Shown: positions 1 through 6,306, counted from the first letter of the stretch. The stretch is 8,488 bases of DNA from an uncultured Clostridia bacterium (GCA_946006915.1 CAMFZK010000036.1:1-8488); one strand, 5' to 3'. A program made the numbers and translations. The notes: generated by a model from the letters alone, not told the origin.

Positions 1-1
1 C

Positions 2-1096
2 TATATTGCGGTTGCTGTATTTACCGTTATTTTTGCCGTTATGTCTTTTTCGGGGGGACTGAAAAGTTCCGATATGTATATCCTCGAAAAAATTGCAATT
101 TCCATAATGCTTGCCGTATCGTTAAGTATGGTTGTAGGTTTTTTGGGCGAACTGTCTTTAGGTCATGCCGGTTTTATGTGCATAGGCGCATATTTAGGAG
201 GTAAAACTGCCTGTCTATTAGAACCCTCGTTAGGCGAGTTTCCCGCTTTGGTTGTATCCCTTATAATCGGCGGTTTGGTTGCCGCATTGTTCGGCGTAAT
301 AATCGGTTTGCCCGCTTTACGACTTCGAGGTGACTATTTGGCTATCGTAACCCTTGCTTTTGGGGAAATCGTTCGTTCGGTATTTATGAACTCAAGCGAT
401 GAATCGTTCGGCGGTTCTTTGGGACTTGAAACACCCCGTTTTGACAAACAGTACTTATTTATTATCGCTTTTGTTTTGGTTTTGGGTTGCCTTGCGGTTA
501 TTCAAAATCTTATCCGTTCCAAACACGGCAGGGCAATAACCTCTATACGTGATAACGAAATTGCGGCAAAAGCAACTGGTATAAACGTTACAAAGTATAA
601 GTTAATAGTTTTTACCGTGTCTTCCTTCTTTGCGGGTATTGCCGGCGTGCTTTACAGTTACTCAAACTATACCGTTCAAAGTGCAAAATTCAGTTACAAT
701 TATTCTATTGAAATTTTGGTTATGGTTGTGCTTGGCGGTATGGGCAGTATTAACGGCTCTATTATTGCGGCGGCACTTATTACCTTCCTTGATGTTAAGT
801 TGCAAACAATCCTCACCGGTAACCTTGCCGTATTGCAGGATTTGTTCTACGCACTTATACTTATTTTGCTTGTAATTTACAACAACGCACCTGCTCTTAA
901 GGGATTTAGGGAAAAATACAATCTTAAAAAGTTGCTGTCGTTTAAAAGTGCAAAACATAATCCTTCACATATTAAGGACGATGAAGCAAAGTGGGACCGT
1001 GTGCCTACTAAAATTGAAATGAACGAAGTGCTTTCGGTAGATTTGCAGGTTTCTTCGCCCTATAAACCCGATTCCGCAAAAAAGGAGGATAAATAA
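2..1096 (+). CDS. livM: Branched-chain amino acid ABC transporter permease LivM (5' partial)
   Basis: This is one of the two membrane permeases of a high-affinity branched-chain amino acid (or related amide) importer. The reading frame is open from the first full codon at position 2, and a hydrophobic helix is already under way there, so the ATG at 41 is probably internal and the true start lies outside the window; 364 residues are visible. The LivM signature loop GDYLAIVTLAFGEIVR sits at about 326-376, and FLGELSLGHAGF near 140-175 is the usual early motif. Several further hydrophobic helices follow, ending near 880. After the last helix there is an unusually long hydrophilic tail (about 905-1093) rich in Lys, Asp, Glu and Ser. 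The stop codon shares one base with the livG start (TAATG), and the livG ribosome site lies inside this gene. livH and the binding-protein gene would be expected upstream but are not visible. Confidence 0.93.
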   Translation, partial: YIAVAVFTVIFAVMSFSGGLKSSDMYILEKIAISIMLAVSLSMVVGFLGELSLGHAGFMCIGAYLGGKTACLLEPSLGEFPALVVSLIIGGLVAALFGVIIGLPALRLRGDYLAIVTLAFGEIVRSVFMNSSDESFGGSLGLETPRFDKQYLFIIAFVLVLGCLAVIQNLIRSKHGRAITSIRDNEIAAKATGINVTKYKLIVFTVSSFFAGIAGVLYSYSNYTVQSAKFSYNYSIEILVMVVLGGMGSINGSIIAAALITFLDVKLQTILTGNLAVLQDLFYALILILLVIYNNAPALKGFREKYNLKKLLSFKSAKHNPSHIKDDEAKWDRVPTKIEMNEVLSVDLQVSSPYKPDSAKKEDK

Positions 1097-1866
1097 TGTC
1101 TCTAACAGTTTTAAAAACCGAAAATTTGGGCATATCCTTCGGCGGTCTTAAAGCGGTTGAGGGACTTAACCTTGAAATTAAAAAAGGTCAACTTTACGGT
1201 CTTGTAGGACCTAACGGTGCGGGAAAAACAACCGTTTTTAATATGATAACGGGGGTTTACAAACCCACCACAGGTAAATTCTGGCTTGCGGGGGAAGATT
1301 TAACCGGCAAGGCGCAAGAAACCATAAACCATAAAGGTATTGCAAGAACTTTCCAAAATATTCGTCTGTTTAATAATATGACGGTAATCCGCAACGTAAT
1401 GGTCGGTTTACATAACAACCCGGAATTTAAGTGCGGAATATTTTCAAGTATTTTCCGTTTGCCTAAACACTTTAAGGCAGAAAAAGCAATGCGGGAACGT
1501 GCAAAGGAAATTTTGAATGTTGTGGGACTTTATGAAGAACGCAACAACATTTCCTGCAACCTGCCTTACGGTAAACAGCGTAAACTTGAAATTGCAAGAG
1601 CGCTTGCAACCAACCCAAAACTGCTTTGCCTTGACGAACCCGCAGCGGGTATGAACCCCCACGAAACCGAAGATTTAATGCGTATTGTACGCCGTATCCG
1701 TGACGAATTTGATGTTACAATTCTTTTAATCGAACACGATATGAAGTTTGTTTCGGGCCTTTGCGACGAAATTACGGTACTTAATTTCGGTAATGTTTTG
1801 GCACAGGGCACACCCGATGTTGCCTTAAATGACCCCGAAGTTATTAAAGCATATATAGGAGGATGA
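1096..1866 (+). CDS. livG: Branched-chain amino acid ABC transporter ATP-binding protein LivG
   Basis: This is one of the paired cytoplasmic ATPases that drive the LivHM permease. The 256-residue length is normal for the family. Motifs in order: Walker A GPNGAGKTT at 38-46, Q-loop Gln87 in RTFQNIRLF, the LivG-type signature LPYGKQRKLEIARAL from about 156, Walker B LLCLDEP at 176-182 with catalytic Glu181, the LivG-typical PAAGMNP after it, and H-loop His214 in IEHDM. The C-terminus EVIKAYIGG is the usual end of LivG. It starts at an ATG overlapping the livM stop by one base, with AAAGGAGG at 1081-1088. Assignment as LivG rather than LivF rests on the AAGMNP motif, the H-loop His and the gene order M-G-F. 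No key residue is missing. Confidence 0.96.
   Translation: MSLTVLKTENLGISFGGLKAVEGLNLEIKKGQLYGLVGPNGAGKTTVFNMITGVYKPTTGKFWLAGEDLTGKAQETINHKGIARTFQNIRLFNNMTVIRNVMVGLHNNPEFKCGIFSSIFRLPKHFKAEKAMRERAKEILNVVGLYEERNNISCNLPYGKQRKLEIARALATNPKLLCLDEPAAGMNPHETEDLMRIVRRIRDEFDVTILLIEHDMKFVSGLCDEITVLNFGNVLAQGTPDVALNDPEVIKAYIGG
1857..1862 (+). promoter_or_regulatory. livF ribosome binding site embedded in the LivG C-terminus
   Basis: AGGAGG lies 8 nt before the livF ATG and is formed by the ATA-GGA-GGA codons of the terminal Ile-Gly-Gly of LivG. The corresponding Gly-Gly at the end of livF, with no gene behind it, is GGC-GGT and does not form a Shine-Dalgarno. The site fixes the livF start at 1871 and suggests coupled translation. 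Confidence 0.8.
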
Positions 1867-1870
1867 CGCT

Positions 1871-2581
1871 ATGGCACTTTTAGAAGTTAAAGATTTATCG
1901 GTTAATTACGGCGTTATCCGTGCGCTTAAAGGGGTTAGTTTTGAAGTAAACGAAGGGGAAATTGTTACCCTTATAGGTGCTAACGGTGCGGGCAAAACCA
2001 CCACTATGCAAAGTGTAATCGGTCTTATCCCGTCGGCAGGCGGAACGGTTATTTATGACGGACACGATATTACAAAAATGCCCTGCCATAAAATTGTTCA
2101 TTTGGGTATGTCCCAAGTGCCGGAAGGCAGACGTATTTTCCAAGAACTTACGGTTTACGAAAACCTTGTTATGGGTGCATATTCAATTAAGAATAATGCC
2201 TCTTTTAAGGAGGATATTGAAAAGATTTATACCCGTTTTCCCCGTCTTGCAGAACGTAAAAACCAAATTGCGGGTACGCTTTCGGGCGGTGAACAGCAAA
2301 TGCTTGCTATGGGACGTGCGCTAATGTCCCACCCAAAACTTTTAATGCTTGACGAACCCTCTATGGGTTTGTCACCCATACTTGTTGACCAAGTGTTTGA
2401 AATAATAAAGGACATTAACAAGGACGGCACAACCATTTTGTTGGTTGAACAAAATGCGGGTAAATCACTTGCAATTTCTGACCGTGCCTATGTTTTGGAA
2501 ACCGGAAGTATTGTGCTTTCTGGTACAGGCACAGAACTTTCGTCAAGCGAAGATGTTAAAAAAGCATACCTCGGCGGTTGA
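1871..2581 (+). CDS. livF: Branched-chain amino acid ABC transporter ATP-binding protein LivF
   Basis: This is the second cytoplasmic ATPase of the Liv importer, expected to pair with LivG. It has 236 residues, typical for LivF. Motifs: Walker A GANGAGKTT at 36-44, Q-loop Gln82 in SQVPEGRRIF (the VPEGRRIF stretch is characteristic of LivF), signature LSGGEQQ at 137-143, Walker B LLMLDEP at 157-163 with catalytic Glu162, and LVEQNA around 191-196, where the H-loop position is Gln. That Gln is normal for LivF and is not a defect. It ends in AYLGG. It follows livG by 4 nt with a ribosome site inside livG, is the last gene of the operon, and is followed by a strong hairpin at 2593-2624. Confidence 0.96.
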   Translation: MALLEVKDLSVNYGVIRALKGVSFEVNEGEIVTLIGANGAGKTTTMQSVIGLIPSAGGTVIYDGHDITKMPCHKIVHLGMSQVPEGRRIFQELTVYENLVMGAYSIKNNASFKEDIEKIYTRFPRLAERKNQIAGTLSGGEQQMLAMGRALMSHPKLLMLDEPSMGLSPILVDQVFEIIKDINKDGTTILLVEQNAGKSLAISDRAYVLETGSIVLSGTGTELSSSEDVKKAYLGG

Positions 2582-2592
2582 TAACAAAGAAA

Positions 2593-2624
2593 ACAGCGTA
2601 AAAGCATTTCCGCTTTTACGCTGT
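2593..2624. terminator. Bidirectional intrinsic terminator between convergent genes
   Basis: A perfect 13-bp inverted repeat (arms 2593-2605 and 2612-2624) encloses a 6-nt loop. It lies 11 nt after the livF stop and 22 nt beyond the 3' end of the convergent minus-strand gene. The plus-strand downstream tract (GGTTTATATT) is only moderately T-rich; the minus-strand tract (TTTCTTTGTTAT) is better. The position between two converging gene ends supports use in both directions. Confidence 0.85.
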
Positions 2625-2646
2625 CGGTTTATATTAGCATCAATTT

Positions 2647-3234
2647 TTATGCCTCATAGCAAAATAATATTTTTACAAGGTCGTATAAAGGACGTTTGTT
2701 TTTTAATGGGCTTACAAAGCCAATGGAATATATAAAAGAAACGGCTTCCATTTCGGCTTTTGGGTTCCAAACCCTTTTACTTGCAATATCGCCGTATTCG
2801 CATTTTTCCGAATCGGCAAGATATTTTAAATGCCTGTTCATTTCGGTAATGTTTCGGTCGTTATTATAATTGCGAAGTGAAATAATCGAAATTCTGCACT
2901 TTTTGTTATGCTTTCTTACCGTATTTATAAGTTCACGGTATTTGTTATCAAATTCGGCGGGGTTTTGGGTGAAAAATTCAATATCTGCCTCACCCAAATG
3001 AATAAGTAGGGTTTCGGGGTTTAAAGGTGCTACGGTTTGTTCATAAACTTCCACCGCATCTTTCACGGAAAGTTCATCAAAACTGCGGTTATAAAGGTTG
3101 GCATCAAGTGAAAATGCCCTGCAAAGTTCGCCTGCGGGTATATTTTTATCTTCCTTACAACCGAAAATTACAATACCGTCTGTCTCGGCTAATGCATTTA
3201 ATTTATTGTATCTTTCTGTTTCCAAACTAATCAT
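2647..3234 (-). CDS. SGNH/GDSL-hydrolase-like protein, probably catalytically degenerate
   Basis: This is a soluble 195-residue protein without signal peptide or membrane segment. The layout resembles an SGNH-fold protein: an early beta strand IVIFG (21-25), then YNRSFDELSVKDA (48-60), then TLLIHLGEAD (75-84) where SGNH enzymes have the GxND block, then a further strand ISIISL (115-120). The catalytic features are not intact. The GDS position reads G25-C26-K27, the Asn of GxND is Ala83, and I see no C-terminal DxxH. A basic, aromatic C-terminal region (155-195) looks conserved in character but matches nothing I can name. The ATG start has GGAGG about 9 nt upstream and overlaps the stop of the preceding membrane-protein gene by ATGA, implying coupled translation. 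The fold call is inference from pattern; no function is assigned. Confidence 0.72.
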   Translation of the reverse strand: MISLETERYNKLNALAETDGIVIFGCKEDKNIPAGELCRAFSLDANLYNRSFDELSVKDAVEVYEQTVAPLNPETLLIHLGEADIEFFTQNPAEFDNKYRELINTVRKHNKKCRISIISLRNYNNDRNITEMNRHLKYLADSEKCEYGDIASKRVWNPKAEMEAVSFIYSIGFVSPLKNKRPLYDLVKILFCYEA

Positions 3235-3527
3235 TTCACTAAACCTCCGTTTTCTTCTAAACGCTTTCTGTCTAACGATATGTTGCGGAAATAAACCAAT
3301 AAGTTAAGCAATACTATTGCCAAATTTAAAATGTAAGCAATAAGCACATAACTGATTTGTCCCGTAAGAACCTTTGCACAAATACCGGCTACATAACCTG
3401 TAATTATAAGAAGTATAAATGGTAAACTTGTCCCTTTTGCCGTTCTTGACTTGTGTGCCTTAATAACATTAAGCGGCCATGAAAAGCCAAAACATAAAAG
3501 CATTACCGTTTCTAAAATTGAACCCAT
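3231..3527 (-). CDS. Small three-helix PQ-loop / SemiSWEET-like membrane protein
   Basis: This is a 98-residue integral membrane protein with three predicted helices (about 4-22, 34-54 and 58-80) and a charged cytoplasmic-type C-terminus. Helix 1 runs into FGFSWPLNVIKAHKSRTAKG (13-32), which matches the PQ-loop pattern of a Pro-dipeptide, a basic linker and a (T/S)xxG(x)S turn; here the dipeptide is Pro18-Leu19 rather than Pro-Gln. Three helices is the SemiSWEET topology; such proteins dimerise to make a small-sugar channel, but the substrate here is unknown. The start at 3527 is chosen because AAAGGAG (3538-3544) lies 10 nt upstream; the frame stays open to 3623, but that extension has no ribosome site and would cover the likely promoter. 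It is the first gene of a two-gene operon and is divergent from the sensor kinase. Confidence 0.75.
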   Translation of the reverse strand: MGSILETVMLLCFGFSWPLNVIKAHKSRTAKGTSLPFILLIITGYVAGICAKVLTGQISYVLIAYILNLAIVLLNLLVYFRNISLDRKRLEENGGLVK

Positions 3528-3565
3528 AAAATTTTTTCTCCTTTGCGTTTTTAAATTTCGCATAT

Positions 3566-3574
3566 ATATTATCA
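3566..3574 (-). promoter_or_regulatory. Possible extended -10 promoter for the minus-strand pair
   Basis: Read on the minus strand this is TGATAATAT, a TGn extended -10 with a 4/6 hexamer (TAATAT). It would place the transcript start about 30 nt before the start codon at 3527. I do not see a convincing -35 element. The surroundings are very AT-rich, so chance matches are likely. Confidence 0.35.
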
Positions 3575-3673
3575 CGAAAAACGGAGAAAGAAAATATTTT
3601 GAAAAATACAAACATAAATCCACGGTTTGTTTTGTTTATTTTACTTTCAAAAGTCCTTTAAAAAGGTTAAAAA

Positions 3674-3702
3674 TTGCAATTTTACGCATTTTGTGGTATA
3701 AT
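3674..3702 (+). promoter_or_regulatory. Sigma-A-type promoter of the two-component operon
   Basis: TTGCAA (3674-3679) and TATAAT (3697-3702) are separated by 17 bp, with an extended TGG immediately before the -10. Transcription would start near 3709, about 30 nt before the kinase ATG at 3740. The -35 lies inside an upstream in-frame TTG extension of the kinase reading frame, which argues against that extension being translated. Confidence 0.8.
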
Positions 3703-3739
3703 TGCCAAAAAATTAAAATCAAAAACGGACGATGATTTT

Positions 3740-5356
3740 ATGAAAAAGAAATATAAAAAAAGCGATAATAAACGGGTTTCACTTAAAGGTGTGCAACATA
3801 CTTTTTTCAGGGTACAACTTATTTTAATTATATCTCTAGCGTTTATTTTGGGTGCTTCGGGAACTTTTATAAACCTTCATTTTGAAACCGAAAAGCGTGA
3901 CCAAAATCTTAAGAATGTGGCAGAGTCGATTGCACGTTCCCCTATACTTACGGGTAAGGTTTTGGAAAATAAAGAAACGGTATCACATTATCTTGATACA
4001 CTTAAAGGTACTTTGGATGATATTGACGTTATTTCGGTTGTGGATAAGCAAAACACCCGTATTTATCACTCTAACCGTGAACTTATAGGTACGCAGTATA
4101 CCGGAAACTTGCCCGATTTTTCGGACAAAAACCGCAGTTACTATGCCGTAAACGAGCAAGGACCTTCGGGCAGTCAACGCCGTGCTTATGCCGCTGTTTA
4201 TAACGAGGACGGTGAATATATCGGCGTAGTTATGGCGATTATGCTTATGAAAAATATTAAAACCGAAATCACCCAAATGCTTTTAATCTTTTTGGTCATT
4301 ACTGTTGCGGCGGTTTTAATTGAACTTACCGTTGCCGTTAAACTTTCCAAAACGGTTAAAAAAAGTTTAATGGGTTACGAACCCGATGTATTTACGGTAA
4401 TGTATAAAATGCGGGATAATATCCTTGAAACTTTGGAAGAGGGTATTATAGCAACCGACATAAACGGCGATATACAGTTTATAAACGAATCGGCGTCAAG
4501 AATGTTGTCCAACCTAAAACAAACCGAACTTGTGGGAAAAAATATTGAAATTTTCGGGGACGAAAAAATTTCCCGCAGTGTGAAAAGCGAAAAAAAGGAA
4601 CTTAATATCCGCCTTACCAACGAAGACGTTATTTTAGACCGAGTTCCGATTAAGGAAGACGGAAATACGGTGGGAATTATTTTGGTCTTGCATAACAGGG
4701 CGGAATATACCAAACTTATGGAAGATTTATCGGGAACACGGTATCTTGTGGACTCTATGCGTGCCAATAATCACGATTTTACTAACAAACTTCACGTAAT
4801 TTTGGGACTTATTCAAATGGAAATGTACACGGAAGCGTGTTCGTATATTCAAAACATTACAATGGTGCAAAGGGAAAACATAAGCAAGGTTATGAATGCC
4901 GTAAGCGAGCCGTCGGTGGCGGCACTTTTGATAGGAAAAATTGCAAGGGCTTCCGAACTTAATGTAAATTTTGTTCTGCGTGAGGGTTGTTGTTACAACT
5001 CGGCAGATATGAATCTGCCTTCCGAAATGCTTATAACCGTTATCGGCAATCTGCTTGACAATGCCTTTGATTCAATGAACCAAAATACCGACTTTAATGC
5101 CCAAAAAGAATTGCTGTTCGGTATTTATTCTAAACCCGGTGCGGTGCTAATAACGGTGGATGATACGGGAAGCGGAATTTCACCCCAAAATATTGACTTG
5201 ATTTTTAAAAACGGCTTTTCCACAAAGGGAGAGGGAAGAGGTACGGGACTTTATCAGGTTAAGACAATGGTTGAAAATTTCGGCGGTAAAATTTCGGTAG
5301 AATCGCAAGAGGGCGTCGGAACTTCGTTTTCGGTAAGTTTTATTAAGGAGAGGTAA
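3740..5356 (+). CDS. Sensor histidine kinase of the CitA/DcuS family
   Basis: This is a 538-residue membrane sensor kinase. Order of parts: basic N-terminus, TM helix 24-48, extracytoplasmic Cache-type sensor about 49-178, TM helix 180-201, cytoplasmic PAS domain about 223-323, an SpoOB-like histidine box with His345 in NNHDFTNKLHVILGL, then the ATPase domain. The sensor contains RIYHSNRELIGT and AAVYNEDGEYIGVV, which are Cache-like. The ATPase domain has an N-box with Asn437 and Asn441 (GNLLDNAFDS), a G1 box DDTGSG at 474-479 and a G2 box GRGTGL at 499-504; all look intact. Family members sense di- and tricarboxylates or other small ligands, but the ligand cannot be read here. The start at 3740 has a poor ribosome site, so the kinase may be made at low level. 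The regulator gene follows 1 nt after the stop with a strong ribosome site. Confidence 0.9.
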   Translation: MKKKYKKSDNKRVSLKGVQHTFFRVQLILIISLAFILGASGTFINLHFETEKRDQNLKNVAESIARSPILTGKVLENKETVSHYLDTLKGTLDDIDVISVVDKQNTRIYHSNRELIGTQYTGNLPDFSDKNRSYYAVNEQGPSGSQRRAYAAVYNEDGEYIGVVMAIMLMKNIKTEITQMLLIFLVITVAAVLIELTVAVKLSKTVKKSLMGYEPDVFTVMYKMRDNILETLEEGIIATDINGDIQFINESASRMLSNLKQTELVGKNIEIFGDEKISRSVKSEKKELNIRLTNEDVILDRVPIKEDGNTVGIILVLHNRAEYTKLMEDLSGTRYLVDSMRANNHDFTNKLHVILGLIQMEMYTEACSYIQNITMVQRENISKVMNAVSEPSVAALLIGKIARASELNVNFVLREGCCYNSADMNLPSEMLITVIGNLLDNAFDSMNQNTDFNAQKELLFGIYSKPGAVLITVDDTGSGISPQNIDLIFKNGFSTKGEGRGTGLYQVKTMVENFGGKISVESQEGVGTSFSVSFIKER

Positions 5357-5357
5357 A

Positions 5358-6029
5358 ATGTATAAGGTTTTAATTGTAGAAGATGACCCGATGGTTGCAA
5401 TGATAAACGAGCAGTACATTAAAAGAAACAAAAATTTTACGCTTGTAGGCAAATGCGGCGACGGTATGAGTGCATTAAGTTTCCTTGAAAAAAACGATAT
5501 TGACCTTATAATTCTTGACGTTTATATGCCCAAAATGAACGGATTTGAAACATTAAGGGAAATAAGAAACCGCCAAATCACCGTAGATGTTATTATGGTA
5601 ACCGCCGCAAACGATATCGACTCGTTAGAAGAGGCACTTCATTTGGGAGTTGTGGATTACCTTGTGAAACCCTTTACCTTTGACCGCTTTCAAATGGCGC
5701 TGGAAAAATATATTGCTAAAATAAATGCTTTAAAGGATATTGAAAAACTCAATCAGTCGAATATTGACAGTATTATAGTAAATTCCCGCAAAAACACCCA
5801 AGACCTTTTACCCAAAGGTATACAGGAAAAAACAATGCAGTGCATTATGGACTATTTGAGGGGGAATTCGGGTGTTTGGTTTACAGGCGACCAAATTGCA
5901 GGCGAAATAGGGCTTACGGGAGTAACTGTCAGAAGATATATGAACTACCTTTCCGAATCGGGCAGGGTAATAGGCGAAATGAACTACGAAACGGGCGGAA
6001 GACCGTGTATGCTTTATAAAGTTGAGTAA
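5358..6029 (+). CDS. Response regulator of the CitB/DcuR family
   Basis: This is a 223-residue DNA-binding regulator, partner of the kinase just upstream. The receiver domain (about 1-120) has acidic residues Asp9/Asp10 in VEDDP, phospho-acceptor Asp54 in ILDVYMP, Thr82 and Lys104 in LVKPF, all the standard active-site residues. A linker leads to a C-terminal winged-helix region (about 155-223) with TGDQIAGEIGLTGVTVRRYM as the helix-turn-helix (176-195) and ETGGRP at 211-216, as in CitB/DcuR/DctR proteins. AAGGAGAGG (5345-5353) gives a strong ribosome site inside the kinase 3' end. Such regulators usually control a nearby transporter or metabolic operon; the divergent pair at 2647-3527 is the nearest candidate and the liv operon another. 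I see no terminator after the stop codon before the rpmH promoter. Confidence 0.92.
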   Translation: MYKVLIVEDDPMVAMINEQYIKRNKNFTLVGKCGDGMSALSFLEKNDIDLIILDVYMPKMNGFETLREIRNRQITVDVIMVTAANDIDSLEEALHLGVVDYLVKPFTFDRFQMALEKYIAKINALKDIEKLNQSNIDSIIVNSRKNTQDLLPKGIQEKTMQCIMDYLRGNSGVWFTGDQIAGEIGLTGVTVRRYMNYLSESGRVIGEMNYETGGRPCMLYKVE

Positions 6030-6037
6030 AATTTTTC

Positions 6038-6067
6038 TTGACATTATAGGGTGTTTTAAGGTATAAT
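6038..6067 (+). promoter_or_regulatory. Strong sigma-A promoter of the rpmH cluster
   Basis: TTGACA (6038-6043) and TATAAT (6062-6067) both match consensus exactly, with an 18-bp spacer. The -35 begins only 9 nt after the regulator stop codon. The transcript should start near 6074, giving a leader of about 67 nt before rpmH. A strong promoter fits the high demand for a ribosomal protein. Confidence 0.92.
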
Positions 6068-6079
6068 CTAAAATCGTAA

Positions 6080-6113
6080 GGTTATGTATAAGGGGTATTA
6101 CCGCTATGTAACC
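6080..6113 (+). promoter_or_regulatory. Possible stem-loop in the rpmH 5' leader
   Basis: The arms 6080-6088 and 6105-6113 can form a 9-bp stem (seven Watson-Crick and two G-U pairs) around a 16-nt loop. It lies between the predicted transcript start and the rpmH ribosome site. I recognise no known riboswitch or ribosomal-protein leader class, so the role is open and folding by chance is possible. Confidence 0.35.
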
Positions 6114-6127
6114 GCCAATCTGATATT

Positions 6128-6135
6128 AAGGAGGG
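6128..6135 (+). promoter_or_regulatory. rpmH ribosome binding site
   Basis: AAGGAGGG lies 6 nt before the TTG at 6142. It decides the rpmH start, since no in-frame ATG precedes it and the protein beginning there aligns with L34 from residue 1 (KRTYQP). Confidence 0.9.
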
Positions 6136-6141
6136 TTCAAG

Positions 6142-6276
6142 TTGAAGAGAACATATCAACCTAAAAAACTTCACCGTAAGAAAGAGCACGGTTTCTTAAA
6201 GAGAATGGCAACTGCTAACGGCCGCAAGGTTCTTGCACGTCGCAGAGCAAAAGGAAGAAAGAAATTATCTTACTAA
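6142..6276 (+). CDS. rpmH: 50S ribosomal protein L34
   Basis: This is a 44-residue, very basic protein of the large ribosomal subunit. It begins at a TTG codon and reads (M)KRTYQPKKLHRKKEHGF, followed by MATANGRKVLARRRAKGRKK, the nearly invariant L34 core, and ends in LSY. Length and sequence are full and typical. The start is set by AAGGAGGG at 6128-6135. It is the first gene of the rpmH-rnpA-yidD-yidC-jag cluster and lies behind a consensus promoter. The stop codon TAA (6274-6276) overlaps the 5' arm of a perfect hairpin that separates it from rnpA. Confidence 0.98.
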   Translation: MKRTYQPKKLHRKKEHGFLKRMATANGRKVLARRRAKGRKKLSY

Positions 6277-6300
6277 AAGCCACTCCATGTGGCTTTTCCT
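6275..6300 (+). terminator. Hairpin between rpmH and rnpA, possible attenuator
   Basis: A perfect 9-bp inverted repeat (arms 6275-6283 and 6289-6297) with a 5-nt loop starts within the rpmH stop codon and ends in a TTTT run followed by CCTTTT. It resembles a weak intrinsic terminator. Because essential downstream genes follow with no other obvious promoter, partial termination, RNA processing or protection of the rpmH mRNA end is more likely than full termination. Confidence 0.65.
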
Positions 6301-6306
6301 TTTAAT

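Noticed and set aside
662..958. 98-residue minus-strand reading frame inside livM.
   Set aside because: It is antisense to a well-supported permease, has no ribosome site, and has the composition expected of a shadow frame.
3528..3623. N-terminal extension of the PQ-loop-like protein to a start at 3623.
   Set aside because: It lacks a ribosome site, would cover the likely promoter, and the ATG at 3527 has AAAGGAG 10 nt upstream and starts directly before the first family helix.
3674..3739. In-frame TTG extension of the sensor kinase N-terminus by 22 residues.
   Set aside because: The TTG is the -35 element of a good promoter and the TATAAT also falls in this stretch; the ATG at 3740 begins a normal basic N-terminus before TM1.
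4039..4047. Exact DnaA-box match (TTATCCACA on the minus strand).
   Set aside because: It is a single copy inside the sensor kinase coding sequence (codons for Val-Val-Asp-Lys), with no cluster of further boxes and no AT-rich unwinding region, so chance is the best explanation.
6084..6164. 26-codon ATG reading frame in the rpmH leader, rich in Tyr at its start, as a possible leader peptide.
   Set aside because: The only AAGG upstream is 2 nt from the ATG, too close to act; the frame runs through the rpmH ribosome site and start, and nothing suggests a stalling peptide.
6289..6306. GTG at 6289 as the rnpA start.
   Set aside because: It sits in the 3' arm of the hairpin without a Shine-Dalgarno and adds residues not typical of RnpA; the ATG at 6307 fits the family better, though its own ribosome site is also poor.
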